From Streptomyces sp. DH12 (GTDB taxonomy: Bacteria > Actinomycetota > Actinomycetes > Streptomycetales > Streptomycetaceae): 47,729 bases of DNA. Location of the stretch: positions 1-47,729 of the forward strand of contig NZ_JAHWGT010000047.1 of NCBI RefSeq assembly GCF_020873895.1, written 5' to 3'. Below are positions 18,808-28,244 of the stretch, one piece after another (the first letter of the stretch is position 1; every line of letters starts with the position of its first letter). Position numbers and translations under genes: made by a program. The notes beneath the pieces are model-generated. The model worked only from the letters and a program-made list of their open reading frames with translations, had not been told where the DNA came from and ran no database searches.

Positions 18808-20169
18808 ATGACGGGGCTCGGCATCGGCATCGGGTGGCGCCCGGAGATCGCGGACGCGGTGGAGCGGCTGCCCGGGGTGGAGTGGGTGGAGGCCGTCGCG
18901 GAGAACCTCTGCGCCGGCCACCTCCCCGCCTCCCTGGTACGGCTGCGGGAGCGGGGCGTCACGGTCGTCCCGCACGGCGTGTCGCTCGGGCTGGGCGGCG
19001 CCGCGCGGCCCGATCCGGGACGGTTGGCGCGGCTCGCGGAGACGGCCACCGCGCTGGGCGCGCCGCTGGTGACCGAGCACGTCGCGTTCGTGCGGGCCGG
19101 TGGGCCGCTGACCGCGTCGCCGACGCTGGAGGCCGGCCACCTGCTGCCGGTGCCGCGGACCCGGGAGGCGCTGGACGTGCTCTGCGAGAACGTCCGCATC
19201 GCCCAGGACGCGCTGCCCGTGCCGCTCGCGCTGGAGAACGTGGCGGCGCTCTTCTCCTGGCCCGGCGACGAACTGACCGAGGGCCGGTTCCTCGCGGAGC
19301 TGGTCGACCGCACCGGCGTCCGCCTCCTCGTCGACGTGGCGAACCTGCACACGAACGCGGTCAACCGGGGCGACGACCCGTACGAGGCGCTCGCCGCGCT
19401 GCCGACCGGCTCCCTGGCGTACGCGCACGTGGCGGGAGGTGTGGAGCGCGACGGCGTCTGGCACGACACGCACGCGCACCCCGTACCGCCGGCGGTCCTG
19501 GACCTGCTGGCGGAGCTGGCCTCGCGGGGGGCGCCGCCCGGGGTGCTGCTGGAGCGCGACGACGACTTCCCGCCGCAGGACGAACTGGCGGCGGAGCTGG
19601 CCGCGATCCGCACCACGGTGGCCGCGGCGGGTGCGGGCTCGGCGGCCGGTGGCGCGGCGCCGGGAGAGCGCCCGGGGCCGGGAGAGCGCCCGGGGCCGGG
19701 GGAGCGCCCGGGGCCGGGGGAGCGCCAGGGGATGCGGCGGGCGGCTGCGGCAGGCGTACGGGACGGGGCCAGGGAGAGGCTGGGGCTCGCCCAGGCGGCG
19801 CTGCTGTCGGCGCTCGTGGCGGGTACGCCGGCACCGGAGGGGTTCGACGGGGCGCGGCTGCGGGTGCAGGCGAGGGCCCTGGTGCGCAAGCGGGCGGGGG
19901 TGGTGGCGAAGGTCGCGCCGGAGCTGCCCGGACTGCTCGGCGACGGCTACCGGGAGGCGTTCACGGCGTACGCGGGCTCCCGCCCCGTGCCGGGCGGCTA
20001 CCGGCAGGACGCCCTGGCCTTCGCCCGGTACCTGCTCGACGCGGGCCTGCCCGGGGACGCGGCCGGGCGGCGCCGGCTGTACCGGTGGTGGGCGGAGCGG
20101 TCGGCCCCGCGCCCGCCGGGCCGGGCGGCGCGGCTGGTGCACGCGGCGCGCGCGGCCCTCGTGCGCTGA
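18808..20169 (+). CDS. DUF692/MNIO-type multinuclear iron enzyme fused to C-terminal helical domain
   Basis: A 453-aa protein. Residues 1-270 form a DUF692 TIM barrel: [10 protein letters not shown] at the N-terminus, [17 protein letters not shown] with a metal-binding His, TEHVAF with Glu/His, [27 protein letters not shown] and HDTHAHPVP supply the metal ligands of the MNIO (MbnB-type) family. A low-complexity GERPGP linker (about 286-308) precedes a 130-aa helical C-terminal domain rich in Arg/Ala. MNIO enzymes characterised so far modify cysteine or aspartate residues in peptides, usually with a partner protein; no precursor peptide is visible nearby. Start ATG follows AGGGGGAGAGG. Substrate unknown. 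Confidence 0.8.
   Translation: MTGLGIGIGWRPEIADAVERLPGVEWVEAVAENLCAGHLPASLVRLRERGVTVVPHGVSLGLGGAARPDPGRLARLAETATALGAPLVTEHVAFVRAGGPLTASPTLEAGHLLPVPRTREALDVLCENVRIAQDALPVPLALENVAALFSWPGDELTEGRFLAELVDRTGVRLLVDVANLHTNAVNRGDDPYEALAALPTGSLAYAHVAGGVERDGVWHDTHAHPVPPAVLDLLAELASRGAPPGVLLERDDDFPPQDELAAELAAIRTTVAAAGAGSAAGGAAPGERPGPGERPGPGERPGPGERQGMRRAAAAGVRDGARERLGLAQAALLSALVAGTPAPEGFDGARLRVQARALVRKRAGVVAKVAPELPGLLGDGYREAFTAYAGSRPVPGGYRQDALAFARYLLDAGLPGDAAGRRRLYRWWAERSAPRPPGRAARLVHAARAALVR
19663..19731 (+). repeat. 18-bp in-frame tandem repeat (GERPGP)
   Basis: Nearly identical 18-bp units beginning at 19663, 19681, 19699 and 19717 (the last diverging) encode repeats of Gly-Glu-Arg-Pro-Gly-Pro in the linker between the two domains of the DUF692 protein. 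Confidence 0.9.
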
Positions 20170-20473
20170 CTCCGCAGCGCCACAGCCTTCACAACGCCAC
20201 AGCGCCACTAAGGCACGCGGGAAGCGGGTGGTGGCGGTCGCGCGGCCGGTGGGGAAGCGCTCGGCGGGACTTCGGCGCGCGGTGGCGGGGTGGGCCGTGC
20301 GGAGCCCGTGAGAGAGGGGGGACGCCGGTGCGGCGCGCAGGGAACTGCGCGCCGCACCGGGAGCCGGACCCGGTGTCGCTGGAGCGGCGGACGGTTCGCG
20401 CCCGCCGTCTGATCTTCCGGGTCGAGGGGCGGCGGCCGGCTGGATGCCCGGCCGCCACCGTGCTGTCGGGCCG
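20170..20473. other. Convergent intergenic region with two hairpins
   Basis: The 304 bp between the DUF692 gene and hemQ contain no gene. They hold a perfect 16-bp stem with a GGAA tetraloop (20325-20360) and a 9-bp stem (20431-20439 with 20448-20456), 17 nt from the hemQ stop. Confidence 0.6.
20325..20360. terminator. Perfect 16-bp hairpin, probable bidirectional terminator
   Basis: Arms 20325-20340 and 20345-20360 are perfect complements around GGAA, between convergent genes. Confidence 0.75.
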
Positions 20474-21187
20474 TCAGGCCAGGCCCGCCACCAGGTCCGC
20501 GACCGCCTTGCGGCGACCGGTGTAGAACGGGACCTCCTCGCGGACGTGCATCCGCGCCTCGCTGGCCCGCAGGTGGCGCATGAGGTCGACGATGCGGTAC
20601 AGCTCGTCCGCCTCGAACGCCAGGATCCACTCGTAGTCGCCGAGGGAGAACGAGGCGACCGTGTTGGCACGGACGTCGGGGAAGCCGCGGGCCATCTTGC
20701 CGTGGTCGGCGAGCATGCGGCGCCGGTCCTCGTCGGGCAGCAGGTACCAGTCGTACGAGCGCACGAACGGGTAGACGCTGACGTAGTCGCGGGGCGTCTC
20801 GTCGGCGAGGAACGCCGGGATGTGCGACTTGTTGAACTCGGCCGGGCGGTGCAGCGCCATGTTCGACCACACGGGCTCCAGCGCGCGGCCGAGGCGGGTG
20901 CGGCGGAAGAGGTTGTACGCCTCCTGGAGTTCGTCCGAGGTCTCCGCGTGCCACCAGATCATCAGGTCGGCGTCGGCGCGCAGTCCGGAGAGGTCGTAGG
21001 TGCCGCGGACGGTGACGTCCTTGGCCGCGAGCTGGTCGAACAGGTCCTGGACCTCGTCGGCGTAGCCGCTCCGGTCCTCGGGCAGAGCCTCGCGCAGTCG
21101 GAAGACGGACCACAGGGTGTAGCGGATGACCTCGTTGAGGTCCTTCGCCTTCTTACCGGCGTTCGGGATCTTTTCGGGCGCACTCAT
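20474..21187 (-). CDS. hemQ: Coproheme decarboxylase HemQ
   Basis: A 237-aa chlorite-dismutase-family enzyme that oxidatively decarboxylates coproheme III to haem b, the last step of the coproporphyrin-dependent pathway of Gram-positive bacteria. The conserved [20 protein letters not shown] contains the catalytic Tyr. [22 protein letters not shown] covers the haem pocket, and [14 protein letters not shown] is a core strand. The distal Arg used by true chlorite dismutases is not expected in HemQ. It starts 10 nt after the hemY stop, so the two are an operon. Confidence 0.95.
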   Translation of the reverse strand: MSAPEKIPNAGKKAKDLNEVIRYTLWSVFRLREALPEDRSGYADEVQDLFDQLAAKDVTVRGTYDLSGLRADADLMIWWHAETSDELQEAYNLFRRTRLGRALEPVWSNMALHRPAEFNKSHIPAFLADETPRDYVSVYPFVRSYDWYLLPDEDRRRMLADHGKMARGFPDVRANTVASFSLGDYEWILAFEADELYRIVDLMRHLRASEARMHVREEVPFYTGRRKAVADLVAGLA

Positions 21188-21197
21188 ACGGCTATTC

Positions 21198-22643
21198 TCA
21201 CTCGTCACTCTCGGTGCTCCGCGCCAGGGTCGGCGTGGCGAGGATCTCGTCCGCGGCCCGCCACGCGTCCGCGACGACCGCGGGGACGCCCACGCCGTCG
21301 TACGCCGCCCCGCACACCCGCAGCGCCGGGAGCGCGGCGACCGCGGCGCGGATCCGGGCGACCCGGTCCAGGTGGCCGACGGGGTACTGCGGCAGGCCGC
21401 CGACCCAGCGGGTGACCTCGGCGGCCACCGGCCGGGCGGTGAGCCCGACGGCGTCCCCCAGGTCCCGCAGGGACGCCGCGACCAGGTCGGCGTCGTCCCG
21501 CTCCAGGTGTTCCTCCTCGCCGTACCGGCCGACGGAGGTGCGCAGGACGAAGAGGTCGCCGGCCCCCTCGTCGACCCACTTCCACTTGTGCCCGGAGAAC
21601 GTGGACGCCTTGATCGTGCGGCCGTCGACCGGCGGCACGAGGAAGCCGGAGCCCTCGGGCAGCCCGGCGACGTCCGCACGCCGGAAGGCGAGGGTGACCA
21701 GCGCCATCGAGGCGTACTCGATCGCGCCCAGCTCCGCGGCGGCGGCCGGGGACAGCGCGGCGAGGAGCCGGGAGGCGGCCGGGGCGGGCGTCGCGAGGAC
21801 CACCGCGTCGGCGTGGAGCAGCTCCCTGCCCGTACGGACCTCCCACGCGTCGGCTCCGCCGTCCCGGCCGGCGCGGCGGACCAGGGCGTCGACGGGGGCG
21901 GCGGTGCGGATCTCGCCGCCGAGGGCGGTGACCGCGTCGGCGACGGCGAGCGGCAGCCGTCCCACGCCGCCCTCGACGCCCATGAAGACCGGGCCTGCGG
22001 GCGCCTGGGCCGCCGCGCCCTGCACGGCGTGCACGGCGTCGGTCAGGGTGGCGTGGCGGCGGGCGGCCTCGAAGAGCTTCGGTACGGCGGCCCGCATCGA
22101 GAGCCGGTACGAGTCGCCCGCGTACACCCCGCCGAGGAGGGGTTCGACGAGCCGGTCGACGATCTCGCGGCCCATCCGCTCCGCGACGAACGCGCCGATG
22201 GCGACGTCGTCGCCGAGCTCGGCGGGCGGCAGCGCCCGGTCGCCCTCCAGCGCGCGCAGTCCCGTCGCGGACAGCAGGTCACCGAGGCCCCGGGCGTCGC
22301 CGGGGACGCCCATCACGTGCCCCTGGGGCATCGGGTGCAGCGCGCCCCGGCTCCAGACGGAGGCCCGGGTCGTGGCGGGCGGCTGGAGGTGGCCGCCGAG
22401 GCCGACGGCGCGGGCCAGTTCCACCCCTTCGGGACGCCGGGCGAGGATCGACTCGGCCCCCAGGTCGACGGGGGCGCCCTCGATCCGCCCGGCGTGGAGC
22501 TTGCCGCCGAGCCGACCGCCGGCCTCCAGCAGCGTCACGCGCCGCCCGGCGAGCAGGAGGCGGTGGGCGGCGGCGAGTCCGGCGATGCCGCCGCCGACGA
22601 CGACGACGCGTCCGTGGGATGTGTCCACGTTGTCCACGTTCAT
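21198..22643 (-). CDS. hemY: Coproporphyrinogen III oxidase (HemY/CgoX), FAD-dependent
   Basis: A 481-aa flavoprotein oxidising coproporphyrinogen III to coproporphyrin III. The N-terminal dinucleotide-binding motif [21 protein letters not shown] is followed by [11 protein letters not shown]. The substrate domain includes [22 protein letters not shown], and the C-terminal FAD-contact [18 protein letters not shown] is intact. Actinobacterial members of this family were first annotated hemG or protoporphyrinogen oxidase; pairing with hemQ indicates the coproporphyrin activity. The ATG at 22643 gives the usual family start. Confidence 0.94.
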   Translation of the reverse strand: MNVDNVDTSHGRVVVVGGGIAGLAAAHRLLLAGRRVTLLEAGGRLGGKLHAGRIEGAPVDLGAESILARRPEGVELARAVGLGGHLQPPATTRASVWSRGALHPMPQGHVMGVPGDARGLGDLLSATGLRALEGDRALPPAELGDDVAIGAFVAERMGREIVDRLVEPLLGGVYAGDSYRLSMRAAVPKLFEAARRHATLTDAVHAVQGAAAQAPAGPVFMGVEGGVGRLPLAVADAVTALGGEIRTAAPVDALVRRAGRDGGADAWEVRTGRELLHADAVVLATPAPAASRLLAALSPAAAAELGAIEYASMALVTLAFRRADVAGLPEGSGFLVPPVDGRTIKASTFSGHKWKWVDEGAGDLFVLRTSVGRYGEEEHLERDDADLVAASLRDLGDAVGLTARPVAAEVTRWVGGLPQYPVGHLDRVARIRAAVAALPALRVCGAAYDGVGVPAVVADAWRAADEILATPTLARSTESDE

Positions 22644-22778
22644 GGGTCCACCCTCTCAAACGCCGTGACGCGGCCCGACCGTGACCCTTTCGGAACCCGG
22701 GAAGGGCAACCGCGCGGCCCGGCCCGCACGTCGAACCGGCAGCACGGCTCACGTCGCGACACACCTGGGGGATCATCC

Positions 22779-24020
22779 ATGCCGAACCGAACCCGACCCC
22801 GCCACGCCTGCGCGGCCGTCCTGATCGGCGCCGCGCTGGCCCTCGCCGGGTGCTCCGCCGGCGAGGACGGCGGTACGTCCGCGAGCGCCGACCGGGCGGC
22901 CGCGCCCGAGGCGGCCCGGGGCGACGCGGGCACCGGGCCCGGGTCGGCCCCCGGCGGCGCCGGCGGCGCGAAGGCGGCCAGGGCGGCCGCGGGGCAGCAG
23001 CACGTCATCAGGACCGCGGAGCTGTCGGTCGAGGTGGCGGACGCGGACCGGGCCCTGGCCCGCGCCCGGGACGCCGCGGCGAAGGCGGGCGGGCACGTCG
23101 CGGACGAGTCGACGCAGCGCCGGCAGGGCCCCGACGGGGCCGACGGGCTGAGGTCGAGGATCGTGCTGCGCGTCCCGCAGGCGGCGTACGAGCAGGTGCT
23201 GGGCGAGCTGAGCGGCACCGGCCGGCTGCTGTCCCGCAAGGCGGAGGCGAAGGACGTCACCGACCAGGTGGTGGACGTGGGGAGCCGCGTCGCCACGCAG
23301 CGGGCCAGCGTCGAGCGGGTCCGCGAGCTGATGGACCAGGCCACGCGGTTGAGCGACGTGGTGACGCTGGAGCAGGAGTTGAGCACCCGCCAGGCGGCGT
23401 TGGAGTCGCTCCTCGCCCAGCAGGCGGCCCTCGAGGACCGTACGGCGCTGGCCACGATCACTCTGGAGCTCTCGGAGCGGCAGGCCGCCGAGAAGCCGGC
23501 GGAGAAGGACGACCCGGGTCCGCTGGACGCCCTGGAGGGCGGTTGGGGCGCGCTGGCCGCGACGGCGAAGTGGGTGGTGATCGTCCTGGCGGCGCTGGCC
23601 CCGTGGCTGGCGGTCGCGGCCCTGCTGTACGCCCTGTGGCGGGTGTCCGGCCGTCCGTGGCGGGCCCGCGGGGCGGCCCGGCGACCCGCCCCCGCTGTGT
23701 GGCCCGCCCCGGGGCACGGGCCCCGGCCGGCGTACGCCCCCGCGCAGGCCCCGGTGCCGGCCCAGGGCCCGACGCCGGCCGCCGCTCCCGCTCCGGCGTC
23801 CGGCGCGGACAGGGCGGACCGCACGGACCGCACTGACCGCACGGCCTCCGGCCCGGCCGCGGCCCCCGGTGCGGGCCCGGCCCCCGGCACCGGCACCGGC
23901 CCGTCCGGCCGCCCCGCCGCGGGTACGGACGCCGCCGCGGGTACGGACCCCGCCGCGGGTATGGACCCCGCCACCGGTACGGACGCCGGTCGGCCGGGAG
24001 CGGGCCGCGGCGGGGACTGA
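22779..24020 (+). CDS. DUF4349 lipoprotein with C-terminal membrane helix
   Basis: A 413-aa protein. The lipoprotein signal peptide ends in LALAGCSAG, with the lipobox Cys at about residue 25. The DUF4349 domain spans about 75-230: it begins VIRTAELSVEVADADRALARA and includes a long coiled coil (VDVGSRVATQRASVERVREL to LLAQQAALEDRTAL). A transmembrane helix follows (WVVIVLAALAPWLAVAALLYALW, about 268-290). The last 120 residues are Pro/Ala/Thr/Asp repeats that would be on the other side of the membrane. The family is widespread but its role is unknown. It is divergent from hemY, and its ATG has GGGGGA upstream. Confidence 0.85.
   Translation: MPNRTRPRHACAAVLIGAALALAGCSAGEDGGTSASADRAAAPEAARGDAGTGPGSAPGGAGGAKAARAAAGQQHVIRTAELSVEVADADRALARARDAAAKAGGHVADESTQRRQGPDGADGLRSRIVLRVPQAAYEQVLGELSGTGRLLSRKAEAKDVTDQVVDVGSRVATQRASVERVRELMDQATRLSDVVTLEQELSTRQAALESLLAQQAALEDRTALATITLELSERQAAEKPAEKDDPGPLDALEGGWGALAATAKWVVIVLAALAPWLAVAALLYALWRVSGRPWRARGAARRPAPAVWPAPGHGPRPAYAPAQAPVPAQGPTPAAAPAPASGADRADRTDRTDRTASGPAAAPGAGPAPGTGTGPSGRPAAGTDAAAGTDPAAGMDPATGTDAGRPGAGRGGD
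23916..23987 (+). repeat. 18-bp tandem repeat in the DUF4349 gene
   Basis: Four 18-bp units (23916, 23934, 23952 and 23970) encode variants of Ala-Ala-Gly-Thr-Asp-Pro near the C-terminus. A shorter Asp-Arg-Thr repeat lies at about 23815-23841. Confidence 0.85.
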
Positions 24021-24035
24021 ACGGCCCCGAACCCG

Positions 24036-24041
24036 TAGCGT
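24036..24041 (+). promoter_or_regulatory. -10 box for leaderless flavoprotein gene
   Basis: TAGCGT ends 7 nt before the ATG at 24049; no Shine-Dalgarno is present. Confidence 0.45.
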
Positions 24042-24048
24042 GTTCCGC

Positions 24049-25437
24049 ATGGGACCCATGGGACGACGGCAGCGGTTGGTGGTGGTCGGGGGCGACGCGG
24101 CGGGGATGTCCGCAGCTTCGCAGGCCCGGCGGTCGAAGGGGGTCGACGACCTGGAGATCGTCGCGTTCGAGCGCGGCGGCTTCTCGTCGTACTCGGCCTG
24201 CGGCATCCCGTACTGGGTCGGCGGCGACGTGGACGGGCCGGACCGGCTCGTCGCCCGCACCCCGCAGGAGCACCGCGCCCGCGACATCGACCTGCGGATG
24301 CGGACCGAGGTCGTCGGACTCGACCTCGACGGGCGGTGCGTACGGGCCCGGGACCTCGGCTCCGGGGAGGAGTACTGGACCGCCTACGACCGGCTGGTGC
24401 TCGCCACCGGCGCGCGACCGGTGCGCCCGCCGCTGCCGGGCATCGACGCGCCGGGCGTGCACGGCGTGCAGACCCTCGGCGACGGCCAGGCCCTGCTGGA
24501 CACCCTGGCCGCGACGCCCGGGCGGCGCGCGGTCGTGGTGGGCGCCGGGTACATCGGCGTGGAGATGGCCGAGGCGCTGCTCAAGCGGGGCTACGAGGTG
24601 ACCGTCCTCAACCGGGGCGAGCAGCCCATGGCGACCCTGGACCCGGACATGGGCCGGCTGGTGCACGAGGCCATGCGGGGCATGGGCATCGACGTCGTCG
24701 CCGGCGCCGAGGTCACCGCCGTCCGCACCGGGCCGGACGGGCGGGTGCGGGCGGTGGAGGTCGGGGACGCCGCGTACCCGGCCGACGTCGTCGTGCTCGG
24801 CATCGGCGTCGAGCCGGAGACGTCCCTGGCCCGCGCGGCGGGACTGCCGCTCGGCGCGTACGGCGGGCTGCTGACCGACCTGTCGATGCGGGTGCGCGGC
24901 CGCGAGGACGTGTGGGCGGGCGGCGACTGCGTGGAGGTGCTGGACCTGGTCTCCGGCCGGGAGCGGCACATCCCGCTCGGCACGCACGCCAACAAGCAGG
25001 GCCAGGTGATCGGGTCGAACGTGGGCGGCGGCTACGGCACCTTCCCCGGCGTGGTCGGCACGGCGGTGAGCAAGGTCTGCTCCCTGGAGATCGCCCGCAC
25101 GGGCCTGCGCGAACGCGACGCCGACGAGGTGGGGCTGCGGTACGTGGCGGTGACGGTCGAGTCCACGAGCCGCGCGGGCTACTACCCGGACGCGGCGCCG
25201 ATGACGGTGAAGATGCTGGCCGAACTGCGCACGGGACGGCTGCTGGGCACCCAGATCGTCGGCCGGGAGGGCGCGGGCAAGCGCGTGGACATCGCGGCGG
25301 TCGCGCTCACGGCGGGGATGACCGTGGAACAGGTCGCGGCTCTCGACCTGGGGTACGCGCCGCCGTTCTCCCCCGTGTGGGACCCCGTCCAGGTCGCCGC
25401 CCGCAAGGCCGTCGCCGCGGTCCGGGAGGCCGGCTGA
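24049..25437 (+). CDS. CoA-disulfide reductase / NADH oxidase-like flavoprotein
   Basis: A 462-aa pyridine nucleotide-disulfide oxidoreductase of the CoADR/Nox single-Cys type. The FAD motif is LVVVGGDAAGMSAAS, and the active-site Cys is in FSSYSACGIPYWVGG, the hallmark of CoA-disulfide reductases and peroxide-related homologues. The NAD(P)H motif is VVVGAGYIGVEMAEAL, and the second FAD contact is VWAGGDCVEVLD. The C-terminal dimerisation domain ends near FSPVWDPVQVAARKA, a conserved tail in CoADR. The ATG at 24058 is an in-frame alternative. Actinomycetes use mycothiol as the main thiol, so CoA-disulfide, polysulfide or persulfide may be the true substrate. Confidence 0.85.
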   Translation: MGPMGRRQRLVVVGGDAAGMSAASQARRSKGVDDLEIVAFERGGFSSYSACGIPYWVGGDVDGPDRLVARTPQEHRARDIDLRMRTEVVGLDLDGRCVRARDLGSGEEYWTAYDRLVLATGARPVRPPLPGIDAPGVHGVQTLGDGQALLDTLAATPGRRAVVVGAGYIGVEMAEALLKRGYEVTVLNRGEQPMATLDPDMGRLVHEAMRGMGIDVVAGAEVTAVRTGPDGRVRAVEVGDAAYPADVVVLGIGVEPETSLARAAGLPLGAYGGLLTDLSMRVRGREDVWAGGDCVEVLDLVSGRERHIPLGTHANKQGQVIGSNVGGGYGTFPGVVGTAVSKVCSLEIARTGLRERDADEVGLRYVAVTVESTSRAGYYPDAAPMTVKMLAELRTGRLLGTQIVGREGAGKRVDIAAVALTAGMTVEQVAALDLGYAPPFSPVWDPVQVAARKAVAAVREAG

Positions 25438-25532
25438 GGCCGCCGGCGTCCGCGGTCGCCCGGGGGTGACCCGTGCGCGGGAGGCCGGCCCGCGCGGGGA
25501 GGCCCGTACGCGGGTCGGCCCCGTGCGGGAGG

Positions 25533-26513
25533 TCAGCGGGTGGCCTCGCCCGCCACCAGTTCCGAGACCTTCACGAAGCGGTAGCCCTTCGCGCGGAGTT
25601 CGGGGACGATCCGCCGGATCGCCGCCTCCGTGACCGGGGCCGCGCTGCGGGTGCAGTGGAGCACCACGACCGAGCCCGGACGTACGCCGGCCAGCACCTG
25701 GTCGGCCACCGCGTCCGCGTCGGAGGCGAACGCGTCGCCGCCCACCACGTCCCACTGGACGGCGGTGACCTTCGTCGGCGCCAGCGCCCGCAGCGCGGCC
25801 TCGTCGTGGCAGCCGCCCGGGAAGCGGAAGTACGGCACGACGTTGCGGGCGCCCGCCGCGCGGAACGCCGCGAACGCCTTCCGCACGTCCGCCGCCATCT
25901 CCTCGGCCGGCAGCCGGGGCAGGCCGTAGCAGGGGGAGCGGAAGGCGTGGTGGCTGTAGGAGTGGTTGGCGATCTCGAAGCGCGGGTCGGTGCCGATCGA
26001 CCGCGCCTGGTCCGGGTACTCCTCCGCCCAGCGGCCCGTCATGAAGACCGTGGCGTCCACCCCCAGGCGGCGCAGGGTGGCGATGAGGGCCGGGTTGTCG
26101 AACCGCTCGCCGCGCGCCGCACGCGGGCCCTGGTCGGCGGTCATGTCGGCGTCGAAGGTGAGGGCGACGGTCCGGTCCGCGGCCCGGCCGCCGGCCCCCG
26201 AGCCGCCGCGCCCGGCGCCCGCGCCGCCCGCGCCGTCGGTCCGGCGCTCGAACACCGGGGTCAGGCCGCCGGGTCCCGGCGCCAGGGTGGGCGGTGTGCG
26301 GGGAGCCGGGGCGGTCGCCGGGCGCGGGGGCGCGGAGGGGGAGGAGCCGCCGGCCGCGGCCGGCCGGTCGGCCGGGCCGGCCGCGGGCGGCGTCCCGCAG
26401 CCGGCCGCCAGGGCGCACAGCACCGCCAGTACGGACGTGTGCCGCGTGCGCCGCACCACCGGAGTACGCCGATCACGCCGCAGACGCGCAATACGCCGAG
26501 CAGAAAATGTCAC
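25533..26513 (-). CDS. Polysaccharide deacetylase (NodB) lipoprotein
   Basis: A 326-aa secreted enzyme. An Arg-rich n-region is followed by the hydrophobic core SVLAVLCALAAGC, whose Cys suits lipidation, then a Pro/Ala linker of about 80 residues. The NodB catalytic domain starts at TVALTFDADMTADQGP, with the first catalytic/metal Asp pair. It has NHSYSHHAFRS for the metal His pair, YFRFPGGCHDEA for the RxPxG-type motif, and VVLHCTR as motif 5. These catalyse metal-dependent N- or O-deacetylation of peptidoglycan or another surface glycan. The GTG at 26513 is chosen because TACTTT lies 6 nt upstream, a leaderless arrangement; a GTG at 26459 is the alternative. Confidence 0.85.
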   Translation of the reverse strand: MTFSARRIARLRRDRRTPVVRRTRHTSVLAVLCALAAGCGTPPAAGPADRPAAAGGSSPSAPPRPATAPAPRTPPTLAPGPGGLTPVFERRTDGAGGAGAGRGGSGAGGRAADRTVALTFDADMTADQGPRAARGERFDNPALIATLRRLGVDATVFMTGRWAEEYPDQARSIGTDPRFEIANHSYSHHAFRSPCYGLPRLPAEEMAADVRKAFAAFRAAGARNVVPYFRFPGGCHDEAALRALAPTKVTAVQWDVVGGDAFASDADAVADQVLAGVRPGSVVVLHCTRSAAPVTEAAIRRIVPELRAKGYRFVKVSELVAGEATR

Positions 26514-26525
26514 TATCGGAAAGTA
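26514..26525 (-). promoter_or_regulatory. -10 box for leaderless deacetylase gene
   Basis: TACTTT (26525-26520, minus strand) lies 6 nt before the GTG start, inside a locally AT-rich stretch. Confidence 0.4.
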
Positions 26526-26624
26526 ACCGATCTTTTGCGCGACACCGGACACGTGCCCCTCTGTGTCGGCGTGCGGCGCCACCGGGCGGCGGAACGATTC
26601 GGCACCCGGCGGTCGGCGAACGGC

Positions 26625-27992
26625 TCAGCGCCAGGGGCCGGTCACGGCGAAGGTCGTGCCGGGCGCGTAGCAGTTCACGTACATCGTCCGGCCGTCCGGC
26701 GAGAAGGTGACGCCGGCGAACTCCCCGTACGCCGGGTCGTCGGCCGTGCCGGTGTTCTGGGCGTTGCGGGCCATCGCGTAGAGCTCGCCCCGCCGCGTCA
26801 GCCCGTACACGTGCTGGGCCCCGTCGCCGTCCTCGCAGACCATCAGGCCGCCGCCCGGCGCGAGGCAGATGTTGTCGGGCGACTCGCCCGGCAGCTCCGC
26901 GCCGGTGCCCGGCCCGAAGGCCACGACGAGCGTGAGGCGCCCGAGGTCCGGGTCGTACCGCCACACCTGGCCGTGGTGGTCGGCCGCCGAACCCTGCGCG
27001 GCGCGCGCGAAGCTGGAGACGAAGTAGACCGACCGACCGCCCCAGTAGCACCCCTCCAGCTTCTGGGCGTGCGTGATGCCGCGCGGCCCGAAGTCCTGCA
27101 GCCGGATGGGCGTCCGCCGGGCCTGGGAGTCGGGCACGGGCACCCACTCCACGCCGTCGAAGCGGGTGCCCGGCTCGCGCACCGCGGACAGGTCCGGCAC
27201 GTCCGGCACGCGCATGGCCTGGAGGGTCCCGCCCGCGCGCAGCGAACCGGGGCCGCCCAGCGGCCGGTGCGGCAGGAACCGGTAGAAGAGCCCGAACGGC
27301 CGGTCGAAGGCGTCCTCCGTCTCGTAGACGGCGCCGTCGCGCGGGTCGACGGCGACCGCCTCGTGCGCGAAGCGCCCCATCGCGGTGAGGGGGACCGCCC
27401 CGGAGCGGCGCGGGTCGGCGGGGTCGACCTCGAAGACGAAGCCGTGGTCCTTGCCGTACCCGCCGGTGCCGGCCCGGGCCTCGGTCTCCTCGCAGGTGAG
27501 CCAGGTGCGCCAGGGCGTCGGGCCGCCGGCGCAGTTGACGGCCGTGCCGGCGAGGGCGACGCGCTCGCCCGCGACGGAGCCGCGCCGGTCGAGGGTGAGG
27601 GCCGTGCAGCCGCCCCGGGCCGCCGGGTCGTACGTCAACCCGGCGACGGCCGGGACGCCGAGGGCGGCCGACGCGCCGTTCTCGTGGTTGCGGACCAGGT
27701 GGACGCGGCCCTGGCGGCCCGCGAAGGCGCCCATGCCGTCGTGCCGGCCGGGGACCGCGCCCTCCCCGGAGCGCAGCGGCCGGCCCTCCACGGAGAGCAC
27801 CCGGTAGCGGAAGCCGCGCGGGAGGTCGAGGAGCCCGGCGGGGTCGCGGACCAGCGGCCCGTACCCGTGGTGCCCGGTGTGGGCGGTGGCGGCGGCCGTG
27901 CCGGCGAAGAGTTCGGCGAGCGCGCCGCTGAAGGCGATGCCGGCGAGCGCGGTACCGGTGCGGGCGAGGAGGTGACGTCGTGTTGCGGACAT
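26625..27992 (-). CDS. Tat-exported DUF839 / PhoX-like protein
   Basis: A 455-aa protein with a twin-arginine signal (MSATRRHLLARTG followed by a hydrophobic core and AAATA). The body is the DUF839/PhoX-type beta-propeller: GRVHLVRNHENG, WRTWLTCEETE, GRFAHEAVAVDPRDGAVYETED, SPDNICLAPGGGLMVCEDG and FAGVTFSPDGRTMYVNCY all fit that family, with the acidic and Cys residues that bind iron/calcium in PhoX. PhoX enzymes are extracytoplasmic alkaline phosphatases. Many actinobacterial DUF839 members are unproven and this one may differ in substrate. An AGGGAG Shine-Dalgarno precedes the ATG at 27992. Confidence 0.87.
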   Translation of the reverse strand: MSATRRHLLARTGTALAGIAFSGALAELFAGTAAATAHTGHHGYGPLVRDPAGLLDLPRGFRYRVLSVEGRPLRSGEGAVPGRHDGMGAFAGRQGRVHLVRNHENGASAALGVPAVAGLTYDPAARGGCTALTLDRRGSVAGERVALAGTAVNCAGGPTPWRTWLTCEETEARAGTGGYGKDHGFVFEVDPADPRRSGAVPLTAMGRFAHEAVAVDPRDGAVYETEDAFDRPFGLFYRFLPHRPLGGPGSLRAGGTLQAMRVPDVPDLSAVREPGTRFDGVEWVPVPDSQARRTPIRLQDFGPRGITHAQKLEGCYWGGRSVYFVSSFARAAQGSAADHHGQVWRYDPDLGRLTLVVAFGPGTGAELPGESPDNICLAPGGGLMVCEDGDGAQHVYGLTRRGELYAMARNAQNTGTADDPAYGEFAGVTFSPDGRTMYVNCYAPGTTFAVTGPWR

Positions 27993-28176
27993 GGCGACTC
28001 CCTGCTGGCGGACAGGAACACGGACGTGACGGATCCGCACACGTGTATCACGCAGTGTGGTGGGAGGTGAACCGTGTGGACGGTGTGGCTTCGTCACGGG
28101 GCCGCCGGGCCGGACCCGCCACGGGAACCGCCGCCGCGGGGCGGCCCCGTCCGTCCCCGGCCGCCGCGCCGGGGTC

Positions 28177-28239
28177 CGACCGTAGTACGGCTGCGGCCAC
28201 CACCCCGCCGGGGTGGTGGCCGCAGCCGTACTACGGTCG
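28177..28239 (-). terminator. Perfect 30-bp hairpin downstream of osmC
   Basis: Arms 28177-28206 and 28210-28239 are exact reverse complements around a 3-nt loop. The structure starts 6 nt from the OsmC stop codon and separates it from the co-directional DUF839 gene. Confidence 0.85.
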
Positions 28240-28244
28240 TCGCC

